DNA of 64,000 nt from Halomonas urmiana (GTDB lineage Bacteria > Pseudomonadota > Gammaproteobacteria > Pseudomonadales > Halomonadaceae): assembly GCF_005780185.1 (NCBI RefSeq), contig NZ_VBUI01000004.1:62001-126000 (forward strand), given 5' to 3'. Both the position numbers and the translations under genes were made by a program. Shown piece after piece: positions 1-9,378 of this stretch. The notes under the pieces are model-generated. The model was not told where the DNA came from. It searched no databases and saw only the letters and a program-made list of their open reading frames with translations. How positions within the stretch are numbered: position 1 is the first letter of the stretch; the number at the start of each line of letters is the position of its first letter.

Positions 1-73
1 GCCTGAGAGGCGCCCCACTAGGCAATTCGCGCCGCGTCCAGCCAAAAAATCTGCCGGCGGACCTTGCTAAAGC

Positions 74-87
74 TGACCATTTGGTCA
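74..87. promoter_or_regulatory. Perfect inverted repeat, candidate operator for xdhABC-guaD
   Basis: TGACCATTTGGTCA is a perfect 6-bp inverted repeat with a 2-bp centre, 53 bp upstream of the xdhA start codon. It lies in the only AT-rich patch of the leader, between a possible -35 (TTGCTA, 64-69) and AT-rich -10-like sequence (87-98). The size and symmetry suit a dimeric TetR- or GntR-type repressor. The regulator gene is not in view, so the identity of the binding protein is unknown. Confidence 0.55.
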
Positions 88-139
88 AGAATTAAAATAT
101 TCCCTGCTTCGGCCACTACAACCACAAACGGAGCCGACC

Positions 140-1648
140 ATGATCGACTTCTATCTCAACGGAAGGCGGCAGCGCTGCAGCGACGTGACCGCCGACACCA
201 GCATCCTCGAGCTGTTGCGCACCCACCTCGGCCAGACCGGCACCAAGGAAGGCTGCGCCTCCGGTGACTGCGGCGCCTGCACCGTGGCGATCGGCGAGCC
301 CGACGCCGGCGGCGGCGAGCTGCTCTACCACAGCGCCAACGCCTGCATCACGCCGGCCCACCAGCTCGACGGCTGCCACCTGGTCACCGTGGAGGGGCTG
401 GCCTCGGGCGAGCGCCTCCACCCGGCCCAGGCCGCGATGGTCGACTGCCACGGCAGCCAGTGCGGCTTCTGCACGCCGGGCATCGTGATGTCGCTGTTCA
501 CCCTCTACGAGCAGCAGCGCCGGGGTGGTGAAGAGCCCCCCGCCCCGCTGACCCAGGAACGCCTGGAGGCGGCGCTCGGCGGCAACCTCTGCCGCTGCAC
601 CGGCTACCGGCCGATCCGCGATGCCGCCCTCTGCATGAACGACTACCCGGCGGCCGACCCGGCCTGGGCCGAGGACCCCGGACTGGCCGGCAGCGTCGCC
701 TGGCTGCGCCGCCCGCGCAGCGGCGAGCCCGCCGCCGATGGCCACTACGTGGCGCCCCAGGACCTCGCCGCCCTGCGCGCCCTCAAGGCCAAGCGCCCCG
801 CCGCGCGACTGGTGGCCGGAGGCACCGACCTGTGGCTGGAGACCACCCAGCAGCTCAAGTCGCTGGAGGATCTCATCGATGTGCGCCAGGTCGCCGAGCT
901 GAACGCCATCGAGGAGGTGGAGGCGGGCTGGTGGATCGGCGCCGCCGTGACCCTGGCCCGGCTGATGCCGCTGCTCGCCGAACCCTATCCGGCCTTCGAG
1001 CACCTGATGCACCGCTTCGCCTCCTCGCAGATTCGCCACCGGGCGACCCTGGGCGGCAACGTCGCCAACGCCTCGCCGATCGGCGACACCCCGCCGGTGC
1101 TGCTGGCCCTGGACGCCCGCCTGCGCCTGGACGGCCCCCGCGGCAGCCGCGAACTGCCGCTCGCCGATTTCTTCCTCGACTACAAGTGCACGGCGCTGGC
1201 CGAGGATGAATTCATCGCCGCGATCTTCCTGCCACGCCCGGACAGCGCCACTCACCTCAAGGTATGGAAGCTCTCCAAGCGCCGTGAGGACGACATCTCC
1301 GCGGTGCTGGGCGCCTTCGCCTGGCGCCTGGAGGACGGCGTGATGCGCGACGTCCACCTGGCCTTCGGCGGCATGGCGGCGATTCCCCGTCGCGCCCCGG
1401 CGGCCGAGGCCGCCCTGGAGGGCCGTACCCCGGATGCCGAGGCCTTCTCCGCCGCCCGCAAGGCGCTCGCCGAGGAGCTCGCGCCGATGACGGACGTGCG
1501 CGGCAGTGGGAACTACCGCCGCGTCGCCGCCGGCAACCTGCTCGAACGCCTGCGCCTGATGATCGCCGCCGACGGCGACCCGGCCGACAACAACAGCGAC
1601 AACCGCGACTCTGCGACCAAGGTGACTCTCGATGCGTACGCTCACTAG
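140..1648 (+). CDS. xdhA: Xanthine dehydrogenase small subunit (2Fe-2S and FAD)
   Basis: This is the electron-transfer subunit of the molybdenum enzyme that oxidises hypoxanthine to xanthine and xanthine to urate. The N-terminal ferredoxin-like domain (about residues 1-80) has the plant-type 2Fe-2S cysteines C39, C44, C47 and C69. The second 2Fe-2S domain follows with CGFC and CRC motifs (about 100-160). The FAD-binding domain (about 180-360, including a VAGGTDLW stretch) and the CO-dehydrogenase flavoprotein C-terminal domain complete the 502 residues, a normal length for split bacterial XdhA. The ATG at 140 has a purine-rich GGAGC ribosome site. It is the first gene of xdhA-xdhB-xdhC-guaD and overlaps xdhB by 17 bp, so the two are translationally coupled. 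Confidence 0.95.
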   Translation: MIDFYLNGRRQRCSDVTADTSILELLRTHLGQTGTKEGCASGDCGACTVAIGEPDAGGGELLYHSANACITPAHQLDGCHLVTVEGLASGERLHPAQAAMVDCHGSQCGFCTPGIVMSLFTLYEQQRRGGEEPPAPLTQERLEAALGGNLCRCTGYRPIRDAALCMNDYPAADPAWAEDPGLAGSVAWLRRPRSGEPAADGHYVAPQDLAALRALKAKRPAARLVAGGTDLWLETTQQLKSLEDLIDVRQVAELNAIEEVEAGWWIGAAVTLARLMPLLAEPYPAFEHLMHRFASSQIRHRATLGGNVANASPIGDTPPVLLALDARLRLDGPRGSRELPLADFFLDYKCTALAEDEFIAAIFLPRPDSATHLKVWKLSKRREDDISAVLGAFAWRLEDGVMRDVHLAFGGMAAIPRRAPAAEAALEGRTPDAEAFSAARKALAEELAPMTDVRGSGNYRRVAAGNLLERLRLMIAADGDPADNNSDNRDSATKVTLDAYAH

Positions 1649-4130
1649 GCTTTCTACCGCGCCCGATGATGCGCGTGCCAACTCGCCCGACTCCGCCGAT
1701 CAGCGCCCCCGGCAGCGCAACCAGGGCGACGCGCCGCTGGCCCGTGAGACCGTCGCCCCTCAGGGTAGCGCCGGCAGCGCCCGCGCCCACGAGAGCGCGG
1801 TCAAGCACGTCACCGGGCGAGCCGCCTATATCGACGACCTGCCGGTCCCGCGAGACTGCCTTCACGTGGCGCTGGGCCTGTCGCCGGTGGCCCATGGCCG
1901 GCTGAACCGACTCGAGCTGGAGAAGGTCAAGGCCGCCCCCGGCGTGGTGGACGTCATCACCCTGGCCGACGTGCCCGGCCATACCGACATCGGCCCGGTG
2001 TTCCCCGGCGACCCGCTGTTCGCCAGCGACGAGATCAGCTACGTCGGCCAGTGCCTGTTCGCCGTGGCCGCCGAGAGCCATCATGCCGCGCGGTTGGCGG
2101 TGAAGGAGGCGGTGATCGAGATCGACGAGCGTCCGGCCAGCCTCGACCCGGTGGCGGCCGCGGAGCGCGGCGAGTTCGTGCGCCCCACTCACCATCACGA
2201 ACGCGGCGACTGGCAACGTGCCCTGGACGAGGCCTCCCATGTGCTGGAGGGCGAGCAGTTCGTCGGCGGCCAGGAGCACTTCTACCTGGAGGGCCAGGCG
2301 TGCCTCGCGCAGCCCACCGAGGACGAGGGGGTGATGGTCTACACCTCCAACCAGCACCCCAGCGAGACCCAGAAGCTGGTCGCCGAGGTGCTCGACATCC
2401 CCTTCCACGCGGTGACCATGGAGATGCGCCGCATGGGCGGCGGCTTCGGCGGCAAGGAGACCCAGGCCTCGCCCTGGGCCTGCATCGCCGCCCTCATCGC
2501 CCGGCGCACCGGCCGGGCCACCAAGCTGCGCCTGCCCCGGGCCGAGGACACCCGCGCCACCGGCAAGCGCCACCCCTTCCACAACCGCTACCGGCTCGGC
2601 GTCGACGACCAGGGCGTGCTCACCGGCGGCGAGATCACGGTGATCGGCGACTGCGGCTACTCGCCGGATCTCTCCGATGCCATCGTCGATCGCGCCATGT
2701 TCCATGCCGACAACGCCTACTCCCTGGGCGCCGCCCGGGTCACCGGCCAGCGCGCCCGCACCCACACGGCCTCCAACACCGCCTTCCGCGGCTTCGGTGG
2801 TCCCCAGGGCATGATGATCATCGAGCAGGCCATGGACGACATCGCCCGCCACCTGGGCGAGGACCCGCTGACCATCCGCCAGCGCAACCTCTATCGCGCC
2901 ACCGACCCAGATGGCACGCCCCGCGACGTCACCCACTACGGCCAGCGGGTCGAGCAGCTCGGCCTGCTGCGTGACATCGTGTCCCAGCTCGAGGCGAGCA
3001 GCGACTACTGGGCGCGCCGGCGCGAGATCACCGCGTTCAATGCCCGAAGCCCGATCGTCAAGAAGGGCCTGGCCCTGACGCCGGTGAAGTTCGGCATCTC
3101 CTTCACCGTGCAACACTTGAACCAGGCCGGCGCCCTGCTGCTCGTCTACACCGACGGCAGCGTGATGATCAACCACGGCGGCACCGAGATGGGACAGGGC
3201 CTGCATACCAAGGTCTGCCAGGTGGTGGCCCGGGAGCTCGGTCTCGATCTCGAGCGGGTGCGCATCAGCGCGACCCGCACCGACAAGGTGCCCAACACCT
3301 CGCCCACCGCCGCCTCCAGCGGCGCCGACCTCAACGGCCAGGCCGCCCGGGACGCCGCCAGCAAGCTGCGCGAGCGGCTGTTCGACTTCGCCGCCGCGCA
3401 CTTCGATCGCGACGCCGGCGGGCTCGACCGCGAGGCCATGCGCCTGGAGGACGGCCACCTGGTGGCCGGCATCGGCGAGGCCGAGCGGCGCATCTCCTGG
3501 GGCGAGCTCATCCAGGCGGCCTACCTGGGTCGGATCTCGCTCTCCGAGAAGGGCTTCTACGCCACCCCGCTGATCCACTACGACCGCGCCACCGGCCGCG
3601 GGCGGCCCTTCTACTACTACGCCTATGGGGCCGCGGTGGCCGAGGTGGAGGTGGACACCCTGTCCGGCGAGTACCGGGTCAGCCGCGCCGACATCCTCCA
3701 CGACGTCGGTGACTCCCTGAACCCGGCCATCGACATCGGCCAGATCGAGGGCGCCTTCATCCAGGGCATGGGCTGGCTGACCAGCGAGGAGCTCAAGTGG
3801 AACGACGCCGGCCGGCTGGTCACCGACGGCCCGGCCACCTACAAGATCCCGGCCTTCGGCGACCTGCCGCCGACCTTCAATGTCGAGCTGCTGCAGGGCC
3901 ACCCCAACTCCCAGGCCAGCATCTATCGCTCCAAGGCCGTGGGCGAACCGCCCTTCATGCTGGCCATCTCGGTGTGGTCGGCGCTGCGCGATGCCCTGGC
4001 GAGCCTCGCCGACTATCGGGTCAGTCCCGCGCTCGACACCCCGGCCACCCCGGAACGGGTGCTGATGGCCGCCGAGGCGCTGCGCGCCCGCCACGAAGCG
4101 CGGACGGTGGGCCAGGAGGAACCCGCATGA
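1632..4130 (+). CDS. xdhB: Xanthine dehydrogenase molybdopterin-binding subunit
   Basis: This catalytic subunit carries the molybdenum cofactor and the purine site. Typical motifs are visible: GGGFGGKE near residue 270, AFRGFGGPQG near 385, and KAVGEPP with the catalytic glutamate near 772. At 832 residues it is slightly longer than the usual ~780; the extra length is a disordered, low-complexity N-terminus of about 50 residues before the first conserved segment (HESAVKHVTGRAAYIDD). The ATG at 1632 has an AAGGTG ribosome site inside the xdhA coding region. It ends in an ATGA overlap with xdhC. Confidence 0.95.
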   Translation: MRTLTRLSTAPDDARANSPDSADQRPRQRNQGDAPLARETVAPQGSAGSARAHESAVKHVTGRAAYIDDLPVPRDCLHVALGLSPVAHGRLNRLELEKVKAAPGVVDVITLADVPGHTDIGPVFPGDPLFASDEISYVGQCLFAVAAESHHAARLAVKEAVIEIDERPASLDPVAAAERGEFVRPTHHHERGDWQRALDEASHVLEGEQFVGGQEHFYLEGQACLAQPTEDEGVMVYTSNQHPSETQKLVAEVLDIPFHAVTMEMRRMGGGFGGKETQASPWACIAALIARRTGRATKLRLPRAEDTRATGKRHPFHNRYRLGVDDQGVLTGGEITVIGDCGYSPDLSDAIVDRAMFHADNAYSLGAARVTGQRARTHTASNTAFRGFGGPQGMMIIEQAMDDIARHLGEDPLTIRQRNLYRATDPDGTPRDVTHYGQRVEQLGLLRDIVSQLEASSDYWARRREITAFNARSPIVKKGLALTPVKFGISFTVQHLNQAGALLLVYTDGSVMINHGGTEMGQGLHTKVCQVVARELGLDLERVRISATRTDKVPNTSPTAASSGADLNGQAARDAASKLRERLFDFAAAHFDRDAGGLDREAMRLEDGHLVAGIGEAERRISWGELIQAAYLGRISLSEKGFYATPLIHYDRATGRGRPFYYYAYGAAVAEVEVDTLSGEYRVSRADILHDVGDSLNPAIDIGQIEGAFIQGMGWLTSEELKWNDAGRLVTDGPATYKIPAFGDLPPTFNVELLQGHPNSQASIYRSKAVGEPPFMLAISVWSALRDALASLADYRVSPALDTPATPERVLMAAEALRARHEARTVGQEEPA

Positions 4131-5029
4131 GCGCCACGGACACGCGACCGGAGAGCTGGCACGCCGCCCTGCACCGCCTGCAGCGCGAGGGGCGGCCCCA
4201 CGTGCTGGCGACCCAGGTCACCAGCGCCGGCTCCACCCCCCGGGAACCCGGCGCGCGCATGGTGATCACCGAGGATGCCGTTTATGACACCCTGGGCGGC
4301 GGCACCTTCGAGTGGCAGACCATCGAGGCCGCCCGACACCGCCTGGCCGGCACCGAGGGCCGCGTCGAGGCCGGCATGAGCCTGGAGGCCTTCTCCCTGG
4401 GCGGGCGCAGCGGCCAGTGCTGCGGCGGTTTCGTCAACGTGCTGCTCGAGGTCTTCCCCGGCAGCGCCGCGACGCTGGCGATCTTCGGCGCCGGCCACGT
4501 GGGCCAGGCGCTGGTGCGCCTGGCCGCCCCGCTGCCGTGGCGGCTGCTGTGGCACGATAGCCGCGAGGGCGTCTTCCCCGAGTGGGCCGCCGAGACGCCG
4601 CGGCTCGAATGTCGCCAGGCGCCCGATCCGTCCGCGGCCGTGGCCGCCCTGCCACCCGGCGCCCATGCCCTGGTGCTGACCCACGATCACGCCGAGGACC
4701 GCGCCCTGGTGGATGCCCTGCTCACCCGCGGCGACACGGGCTCGCTGGGGCTGATCGGCTCGCGCAGCAAGTGGGCGAGCTTTCTTGGCCGGCTGGGCGA
4801 TGCCGGCCACGACGAGGCGGCGCTTGCCACGGTGCGCTGCCCCATCGGCCTGGCGGCCGGCGGCACGGGCGGCGACAAGACGCCCTACGCCATCGCGCTT
4901 GCCACCATTGCCGAGCTGCTGCCGCTGATGGCCAGCGAGGAGCGCCCCGACCGGCGCGGCCTCGACCCGGCCGAACTGCGCGCGGTCCTGGGCGATACCC
5001 TGCGCGATGCGCCGAGCGCGCCGGCCTGA
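4127..5029 (+). CDS. xdhC: Xanthine dehydrogenase accessory protein XdhC
   Basis: XdhC binds and sulfurates the molybdenum cofactor and inserts it into XdhB; it is not part of the mature enzyme. The 300-residue protein has the two expected parts: an N-terminal XdhC/CoxI segment (TSAGSTPREPGARM, then GGGTFE, then the SGQCCGG cysteine pair around residue 90) and a C-terminal Rossmann segment beginning IFGAGHVGQAL. A CPIGL motif lies near the end. The start is the ATG that overlaps the xdhB stop as ATGA, preceded by GGAGGA. The upstream in-frame extension is a shadow of xdhB. Confidence 0.93.
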   Translation: MSATDTRPESWHAALHRLQREGRPHVLATQVTSAGSTPREPGARMVITEDAVYDTLGGGTFEWQTIEAARHRLAGTEGRVEAGMSLEAFSLGGRSGQCCGGFVNVLLEVFPGSAATLAIFGAGHVGQALVRLAAPLPWRLLWHDSREGVFPEWAAETPRLECRQAPDPSAAVAALPPGAHALVLTHDHAEDRALVDALLTRGDTGSLGLIGSRSKWASFLGRLGDAGHDEAALATVRCPIGLAAGGTGGDKTPYAIALATIAELLPLMASEERPDRRGLDPAELRAVLGDTLRDAPSAPA

Positions 5030-5078
5030 TGCCGACCGTCACGCCCCTTTCACGACTCCCGAGACGAGCCCCGACGAC

Positions 5079-6425
5079 ATGATCCTGGATGTGATGAACC
5101 CTGACACTGCGCGCGTGCTGCGCGCCGACCTGCTGAGCTTCGACACCGACCCCGGTGAGGGCGATACGCCCGCCGCGGGGAGCGTGCGCCATGTCGAAGA
5201 TGGCGCCCTGTGGATCGAGAACGGCCGCATCCGTGCGCTGGACACCTGGGCGCGGCTGGCCCCCGAGCTGCCCGAAGGCATCGAGATCGTCGATCATCGC
5301 GGCAAGCTGATCGTGCCCGGCTTCATCGACAGCCACGTGCACTACGTGCAGCTGGAGATCATGGCCTCCTGGGGCCGCCAGCTGCTCGACTGGCTCAACG
5401 ACTACACCTTCCCCGAGGAGTGCCGCTTCGCCGTTCACGAGCACGCCCGAGCCCAGTCGGCGGCCTTCCTGAACGAGATGCTCCGCGTCGGCACCACCAC
5501 CGCCCAGGTATTCTGCTCGAGCCACCCCGGCTCGGTGGATGCCTTCTTCACCGCCTGCCGCGAGCGCGGCCTGCGCATGCTCGCCGGCAAGGTGCTGATG
5601 GATCGCCATGCGCCCGAGGCGCTCTGCGACGATACCCGGGGCGGCATCCGCGACAGCGAGCGGCTGGTCGCCGACTGGCACGGCCGGGACCGGCTCGGCT
5701 ACAGCCTGACGCCGCGCTTCGCGCCCACCTCCACCCGGGCGCAGCTCGATGCCACCGGCGGGCTCTTGCGCAACGATCCAAGCCTGTGGCTGCAGACGCA
5801 CCTCGCCGAGAACACCGGCGAGCTCGACTGGGTGGCCGAGCTCTTCCCCGAGAGTCGCGACTACCTCGAGGTCTACGAGCAGTCGGGGCTCGTGGGCCCC
5901 CGCAGCACCTTCGCCCACGGCATCCACCTCGACCAGGAGATGCGCGGGCGACTGGCGGCGCGGGGCGCCAACCTGGCCTTCTGCCCGAGCTCCAATCTCT
6001 TCCTGGGCAGCGGCCTGTTCGATCGACTCGCCGCCCGGGAGGCCGGCCTCGCCATCAGCTACGCCAGCGATGTGGGCGGCGGCACCGACCTCTCGGGCCT
6101 CGCCACCCTCAAGGCCGCCTACCAGGTCGGCCAGCTGCGCGGCCAACCGCTCACTGCCTGGCAGGGCTTCTACGGGCTGACCCTGGGCAACGCCCGAGCG
6201 CTCTCCCTGGACGAGCGCATCGGCCGGCTCGCCCCGGGCATGGAGGCGGATTTCGTGGTACTCGACCCCGCCGCCACCCCACTGATGGCCCGGCGCACGG
6301 CCCGCAGCCAGAGCCTCGCCGAGACGCTCTTCGCGCTGATGATGCTCGGCGACGACCGCACGGTGGCCGAGACCTGGAGCGGCGGGCGCCGCCAGCACCG
6401 GCGCGACGCCCCTACGCCCACCTGA
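5079..6425 (+). CDS. guaD: Guanine deaminase
   Basis: This amidohydrolase-family enzyme converts guanine to xanthine, feeding XdhAB. The metal site motif DSHVHYVQ (H86, H88) lies after the PGFID stretch. It is followed by QTHLAEN, a HGIHL histidine and the late SDVGGGTD aspartate, all in the order expected for GuaD. The ATG at 5079 gives 448 residues, close to the usual ~440. An upstream in-frame start at 5007 would add 24 non-conserved residues overlapping xdhC. It is the last gene of the purine-oxidation operon, about 50 bp after xdhC. Confidence 0.92.
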   Translation: MILDVMNPDTARVLRADLLSFDTDPGEGDTPAAGSVRHVEDGALWIENGRIRALDTWARLAPELPEGIEIVDHRGKLIVPGFIDSHVHYVQLEIMASWGRQLLDWLNDYTFPEECRFAVHEHARAQSAAFLNEMLRVGTTTAQVFCSSHPGSVDAFFTACRERGLRMLAGKVLMDRHAPEALCDDTRGGIRDSERLVADWHGRDRLGYSLTPRFAPTSTRAQLDATGGLLRNDPSLWLQTHLAENTGELDWVAELFPESRDYLEVYEQSGLVGPRSTFAHGIHLDQEMRGRLAARGANLAFCPSSNLFLGSGLFDRLAAREAGLAISYASDVGGGTDLSGLATLKAAYQVGQLRGQPLTAWQGFYGLTLGNARALSLDERIGRLAPGMEADFVVLDPAATPLMARRTARSQSLAETLFALMMLGDDRTVAETWSGGRRQHRRDAPTPT

Positions 6426-6466
6426 TCGTAGAGAAAGCTGGTCCGAGCCCGACGCCCCCCACGATG

Positions 6467-6497
6467 CATGGAACTCCGGCGAGGCCGGGGGTCCATG
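6467..6497. terminator. Hairpin between convergent guaD and deaminase genes
   Basis: A 14-bp stem (6467-6480 with 6484-6497) has one mismatch, one G-T pair and a 3-base GAG loop. There is no long T-run on either side, so it is either a U-poor terminator or an mRNA 3'-end stabiliser shared by the two convergent genes. Confidence 0.5.
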
Positions 6498-6609
6498 TGT
6501 TGGCGTGAGATCAGGGGGTCAGGCCGCCAGCCAGAGTGCCGGTGACGAGACGGGGACGAAGCAGACGACCCGGCTCGTGTCACTGGCCCCGGCAAGCCCT
6601 CAGCGCGTC

Positions 6610-7605
6610 TCAGCGCGCCTTGGCGAGCTGGCGCAGCAGCGCCTGGCGGCGCTCGTCGCTCATGAAGGCGGCCTCGAGGGCGTTGCCGGCCAGCGCCACG
6701 AAGGTCTCCCGCGACCAGCCGAAGGCGTCGTGGCAGGCCTCGAAGTTGGCCAGCATGCCGCCGCCGAAGTAGGCGGGATCATCGGAGTTGAGGGTCAGCC
6801 TCAGGCCAGCCTCGAGCAGCTGCGGCAGGGGATGGTCGGCCATCTGCTCGACCACCCGCAGGCGCACATTGGAGAGCGGGCAGACGGTGAGAACGACCTG
6901 CTCGTCGCGCAGCCGAGCCACCAACGCCGGGTCCTCCAGGCAGCGCACGCCGTGATCGATGCGACAGACGTCCAGCAGGTCCAGCGCCTGGCGAATATAC
7001 TCGGGCGGTCCCTCCTCCCCGGCATGGGCCACCCGGGGAATGCCGAGCTCGCGGGCGAAGCGGAAGACCGCGACGAACTTCTCGGGCGGGTTACCCTGCT
7101 CGGCGCTGTCCAGGCCCACGCCATCGAGCATCTCCCAGTAGGGGGCGGCGCGCTCCAGCATCTCCATCGCCTCCTCGGCCGGACGGTCGCGCAGGAAGGC
7201 CAGGATCAACGCGGACGAGAGGCCGAGCTCCCGCCAGGCCCGGCGCCGCGCCAGGGAGAGCCCCTCCATCACCACCGGCAGCTCGACGCCGCGCGCCAAG
7301 TGCGCCTGGGGATCGACGTGCATCTCCACGTGCACGACTCCCTCGTCGCTGGCGCGGCGAAAGTAGTCCATGGCGAGGTCATGGAAATCCTCGGCGGTGC
7401 GCAGCACGCTCATGCCCTGATAGTACAGATCCAGGAAGGACTGCAGGTCGGTGAAATCGTAGGCCGCGCGGACCTCCTCCACCGAGTCGTAGGGCAGGCG
7501 GATCCCGTTGCGCTCGGCCAAGGAGAACATCAGCTCAGGCTCCAGGGAGCCCTCGATGTGCAGGTGGAGTTCGGCCTTGGGCAGGCGCCTGAGGAAGTCA
7601 TGCAT
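6610..7605 (-). CDS. Adenine deaminase (adenosine-deaminase superfamily)
   Basis: The enzyme deaminates a purine 6-amino group. Metal and catalytic motifs are clear: H14 and H16 in AELHLHIEG, HAGEE, DHGVR and NSDDPAYFGG. The segment VGLDSAEQGNPPEKF matches the bacterial adenine-deaminase subgroup (Pseudomonas PA0148-like, recalled) rather than the GxDLAGDE segment of true adenosine deaminases, so adenine to hypoxanthine is the preferred reaction. The start at 7605 has a GAGGTG ribosome site; a second ATG four codons upstream does not. It lies only 18 bp downstream of cydC on the same strand and could be read from the cyd operon. Hypoxanthine made here would feed the facing xdh genes. Confidence 0.85.
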   Translation of the reverse strand: MHDFLRRLPKAELHLHIEGSLEPELMFSLAERNGIRLPYDSVEEVRAAYDFTDLQSFLDLYYQGMSVLRTAEDFHDLAMDYFRRASDEGVVHVEMHVDPQAHLARGVELPVVMEGLSLARRRAWRELGLSSALILAFLRDRPAEEAMEMLERAAPYWEMLDGVGLDSAEQGNPPEKFVAVFRFARELGIPRVAHAGEEGPPEYIRQALDLLDVCRIDHGVRCLEDPALVARLRDEQVVLTVCPLSNVRLRVVEQMADHPLPQLLEAGLRLTLNSDDPAYFGGGMLANFEACHDAFGWSRETFVALAGNALEAAFMSDERRQALLRQLAKAR

Positions 7606-7623
7606 GGCACACCTCATGGGAAA

Positions 7624-9378
7624 TCATCGGTCCCATCCTGAAACATCCTGACCTTCCGCGCAAAGCGTGCCGTTGCAAAGGGTCAGGATATGATCGATAC
7701 CCGGCGGATCGACCGCCTCGCCGAGCTGGTGCACCAGGTAAACGACGCTCCGCCCGGCAAGCCACTCATCCAGACGGTCGGCCAGCCGCGCCGCGGTGGC
7801 GGCATCGAGCCCGGCGAAGGGTTCGTCGAGGATCACCAGCTCCGGCTCGCGCAGCAGCAGCCGGGCCAGGCCGAGGCGGCGGGCCTGACCACCGGAGATC
7901 CGGCGGCCGCCCTCGCCCACTCGGGTCTCGAGGCCATCGGGCAGCGCGGCCGCCCAGTCGGCGAGCTCGACCATCGCCAGCGCCCGCCACAGCCGCGCCG
8001 CGTCCGCCTCGGGGTCACCCAGGCGCAGGTTGGCGGCCAGGCTGTCGTCGAAGAGCTCGACCCGCTGGGTGAGGCAGGCCACCCGCTCCCGCAGCGTCGC
8101 CTCGCCGATCGCCTCCAGGGCAACGCCGCCAAACGTGATCCGCCCGGCGCTCGGCGCGAGCTGTCGCGTCAGCAGCTGGGCCACGCTGGACTTGCCGGCC
8201 CCCGAGGCGCCGCACAGCGCCAGTCGTCGGCCCGCCGGGAGCGAGAGACAGAGGCCCGAAAGCGCCGGCTGCAGGGCGCCGGGATAGTGCAGGCCGACCG
8301 CATCAAGGGTCACGCCGAGGGGACCGCGGGGCGGCGCCTCGCTCGCCTCTTTCAAGACCGCGGCGACGCTGGTCCCACGGGCGGCCTCCAGGGCGTTGAG
8401 GCGCTCGGCGGCGGCCCGCGTCGCGCCGAGCCGCGTGAAGGCCATGGGCAGCGCGGCCAGCGCCTCGTTCAGCGCCATCACCGCCAGCGGCATCAGCACC
8501 ATCACCGGGCCTGCGAGCGCGCCGGCCTGCCAGGCCAGCGCCGCCAGTACCAGGACGACGAGCCAAGTGGCGCCGACGGCGAGTCCCGCCAGGGCCGTGC
8601 CCAGCGCCGCGACGCGAGCCAAGCGCCATTGATCGACCTGCAGGCGGCGTTCGATGGCGTCGAGCCGAGCGCGATGGGCGGCCAGGCTGCCATAGGTCTC
8701 GAGCTCGGCGAGCCCCCGCAGGTGCTCGAACAATCGGCCGCGCAGCGCCTCCAGCGCCTCGATCTGTCCGCGGCTCGCGGCCATGCCGCACCGGGCCTGG
8801 CCCAGGGTGAGCCACAGCCAGGCCGAGAGCAGCAGCGCGAGCGCGGCGAGACCGGCGCGGGGCAGCCACAGGGCGAGCAGGCCCGACAGCGCCAGGATGG
8901 CCAGCAGCGCCACGGCGGCCGGAGCCAGCAGCCGCAGGTAGAGGCCATCGAGGGTGTCGATATCGGCGGTGAGGCGATCGAGCCAGTCGCTGGCACGGCG
9001 CCGCGACAGGGTGTGCCCGTCGAGCCCGGCCATCACGCCGAACAGCCGGCCGCGCAGGTCGGCCAGCAGGCGCAGCACGGTATCGTGGTTGTAGAGCCGC
9101 TCGACATAGCGCGAGACGGTGCGCGTGACGGCGAAGAAGCGGATCCCGCCGCCGGGGACGTAGACGTCCAGGCCCACCGAGAGCCCGGCGGCGAGCGCCA
9201 GGCCGGTCAGCGCCGTGGCGGTGATGAACCAGCCCGAGAGCGCCAGCAGGCCGATCCCCGCGGCCACGGTGAGCAGCAGCAGGCCCGCCCCGGCGAGCAG
9301 CCGCCCGCGACGACGATCGAGCAGCCGCCACCAGGGGCGCAGGGTGGCGATCAGCGAGGCGTCTCGCGAATCAGGCAT
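7624..9378 (-). CDS. cydC: CydC half of the CydDC thiol/heme-linked ABC exporter
   Basis: CydC pairs with CydD in the inner membrane; the heterodimer exports cysteine/glutathione and is required to assemble cytochrome bd. The 584 residues comprise a six-helix ABC transmembrane domain (about 1-320) and a nucleotide-binding domain with Walker A GASGAGKSS, signature ISGGQARR and Walker B ELVILDEP. The GIRFFAVTRTVSRYVERL stretch near residue 80 is characteristic of CydC rather than CydD. Its start overlaps the end of cydD by 8 bp. Confidence 0.92.
   Translation of the reverse strand: MPDSRDASLIATLRPWWRLLDRRRGRLLAGAGLLLLTVAAGIGLLALSGWFITATALTGLALAAGLSVGLDVYVPGGGIRFFAVTRTVSRYVERLYNHDTVLRLLADLRGRLFGVMAGLDGHTLSRRRASDWLDRLTADIDTLDGLYLRLLAPAAVALLAILALSGLLALWLPRAGLAALALLLSAWLWLTLGQARCGMAASRGQIEALEALRGRLFEHLRGLAELETYGSLAAHRARLDAIERRLQVDQWRLARVAALGTALAGLAVGATWLVVLVLAALAWQAGALAGPVMVLMPLAVMALNEALAALPMAFTRLGATRAAAERLNALEAARGTSVAAVLKEASEAPPRGPLGVTLDAVGLHYPGALQPALSGLCLSLPAGRRLALCGASGAGKSSVAQLLTRQLAPSAGRITFGGVALEAIGEATLRERVACLTQRVELFDDSLAANLRLGDPEADAARLWRALAMVELADWAAALPDGLETRVGEGGRRISGGQARRLGLARLLLREPELVILDEPFAGLDAATAARLADRLDEWLAGRSVVYLVHQLGEAVDPPGIDHILTLCNGTLCAEGQDVSGWDR

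Noticed and set aside
64..267. Short open frame overlapping the xdhA start
   Set aside because: Out of frame with xdhA, begins inside the operator/promoter region, and has no ribosome site.
1257..4094. Very long minus-strand open frame opposite xdhB (945 codons)
   Set aside because: High-GC shadow; low-complexity Gly/Ala/Arg/His composition, no domain, no ribosome site, and it mirrors a well-defined gene.
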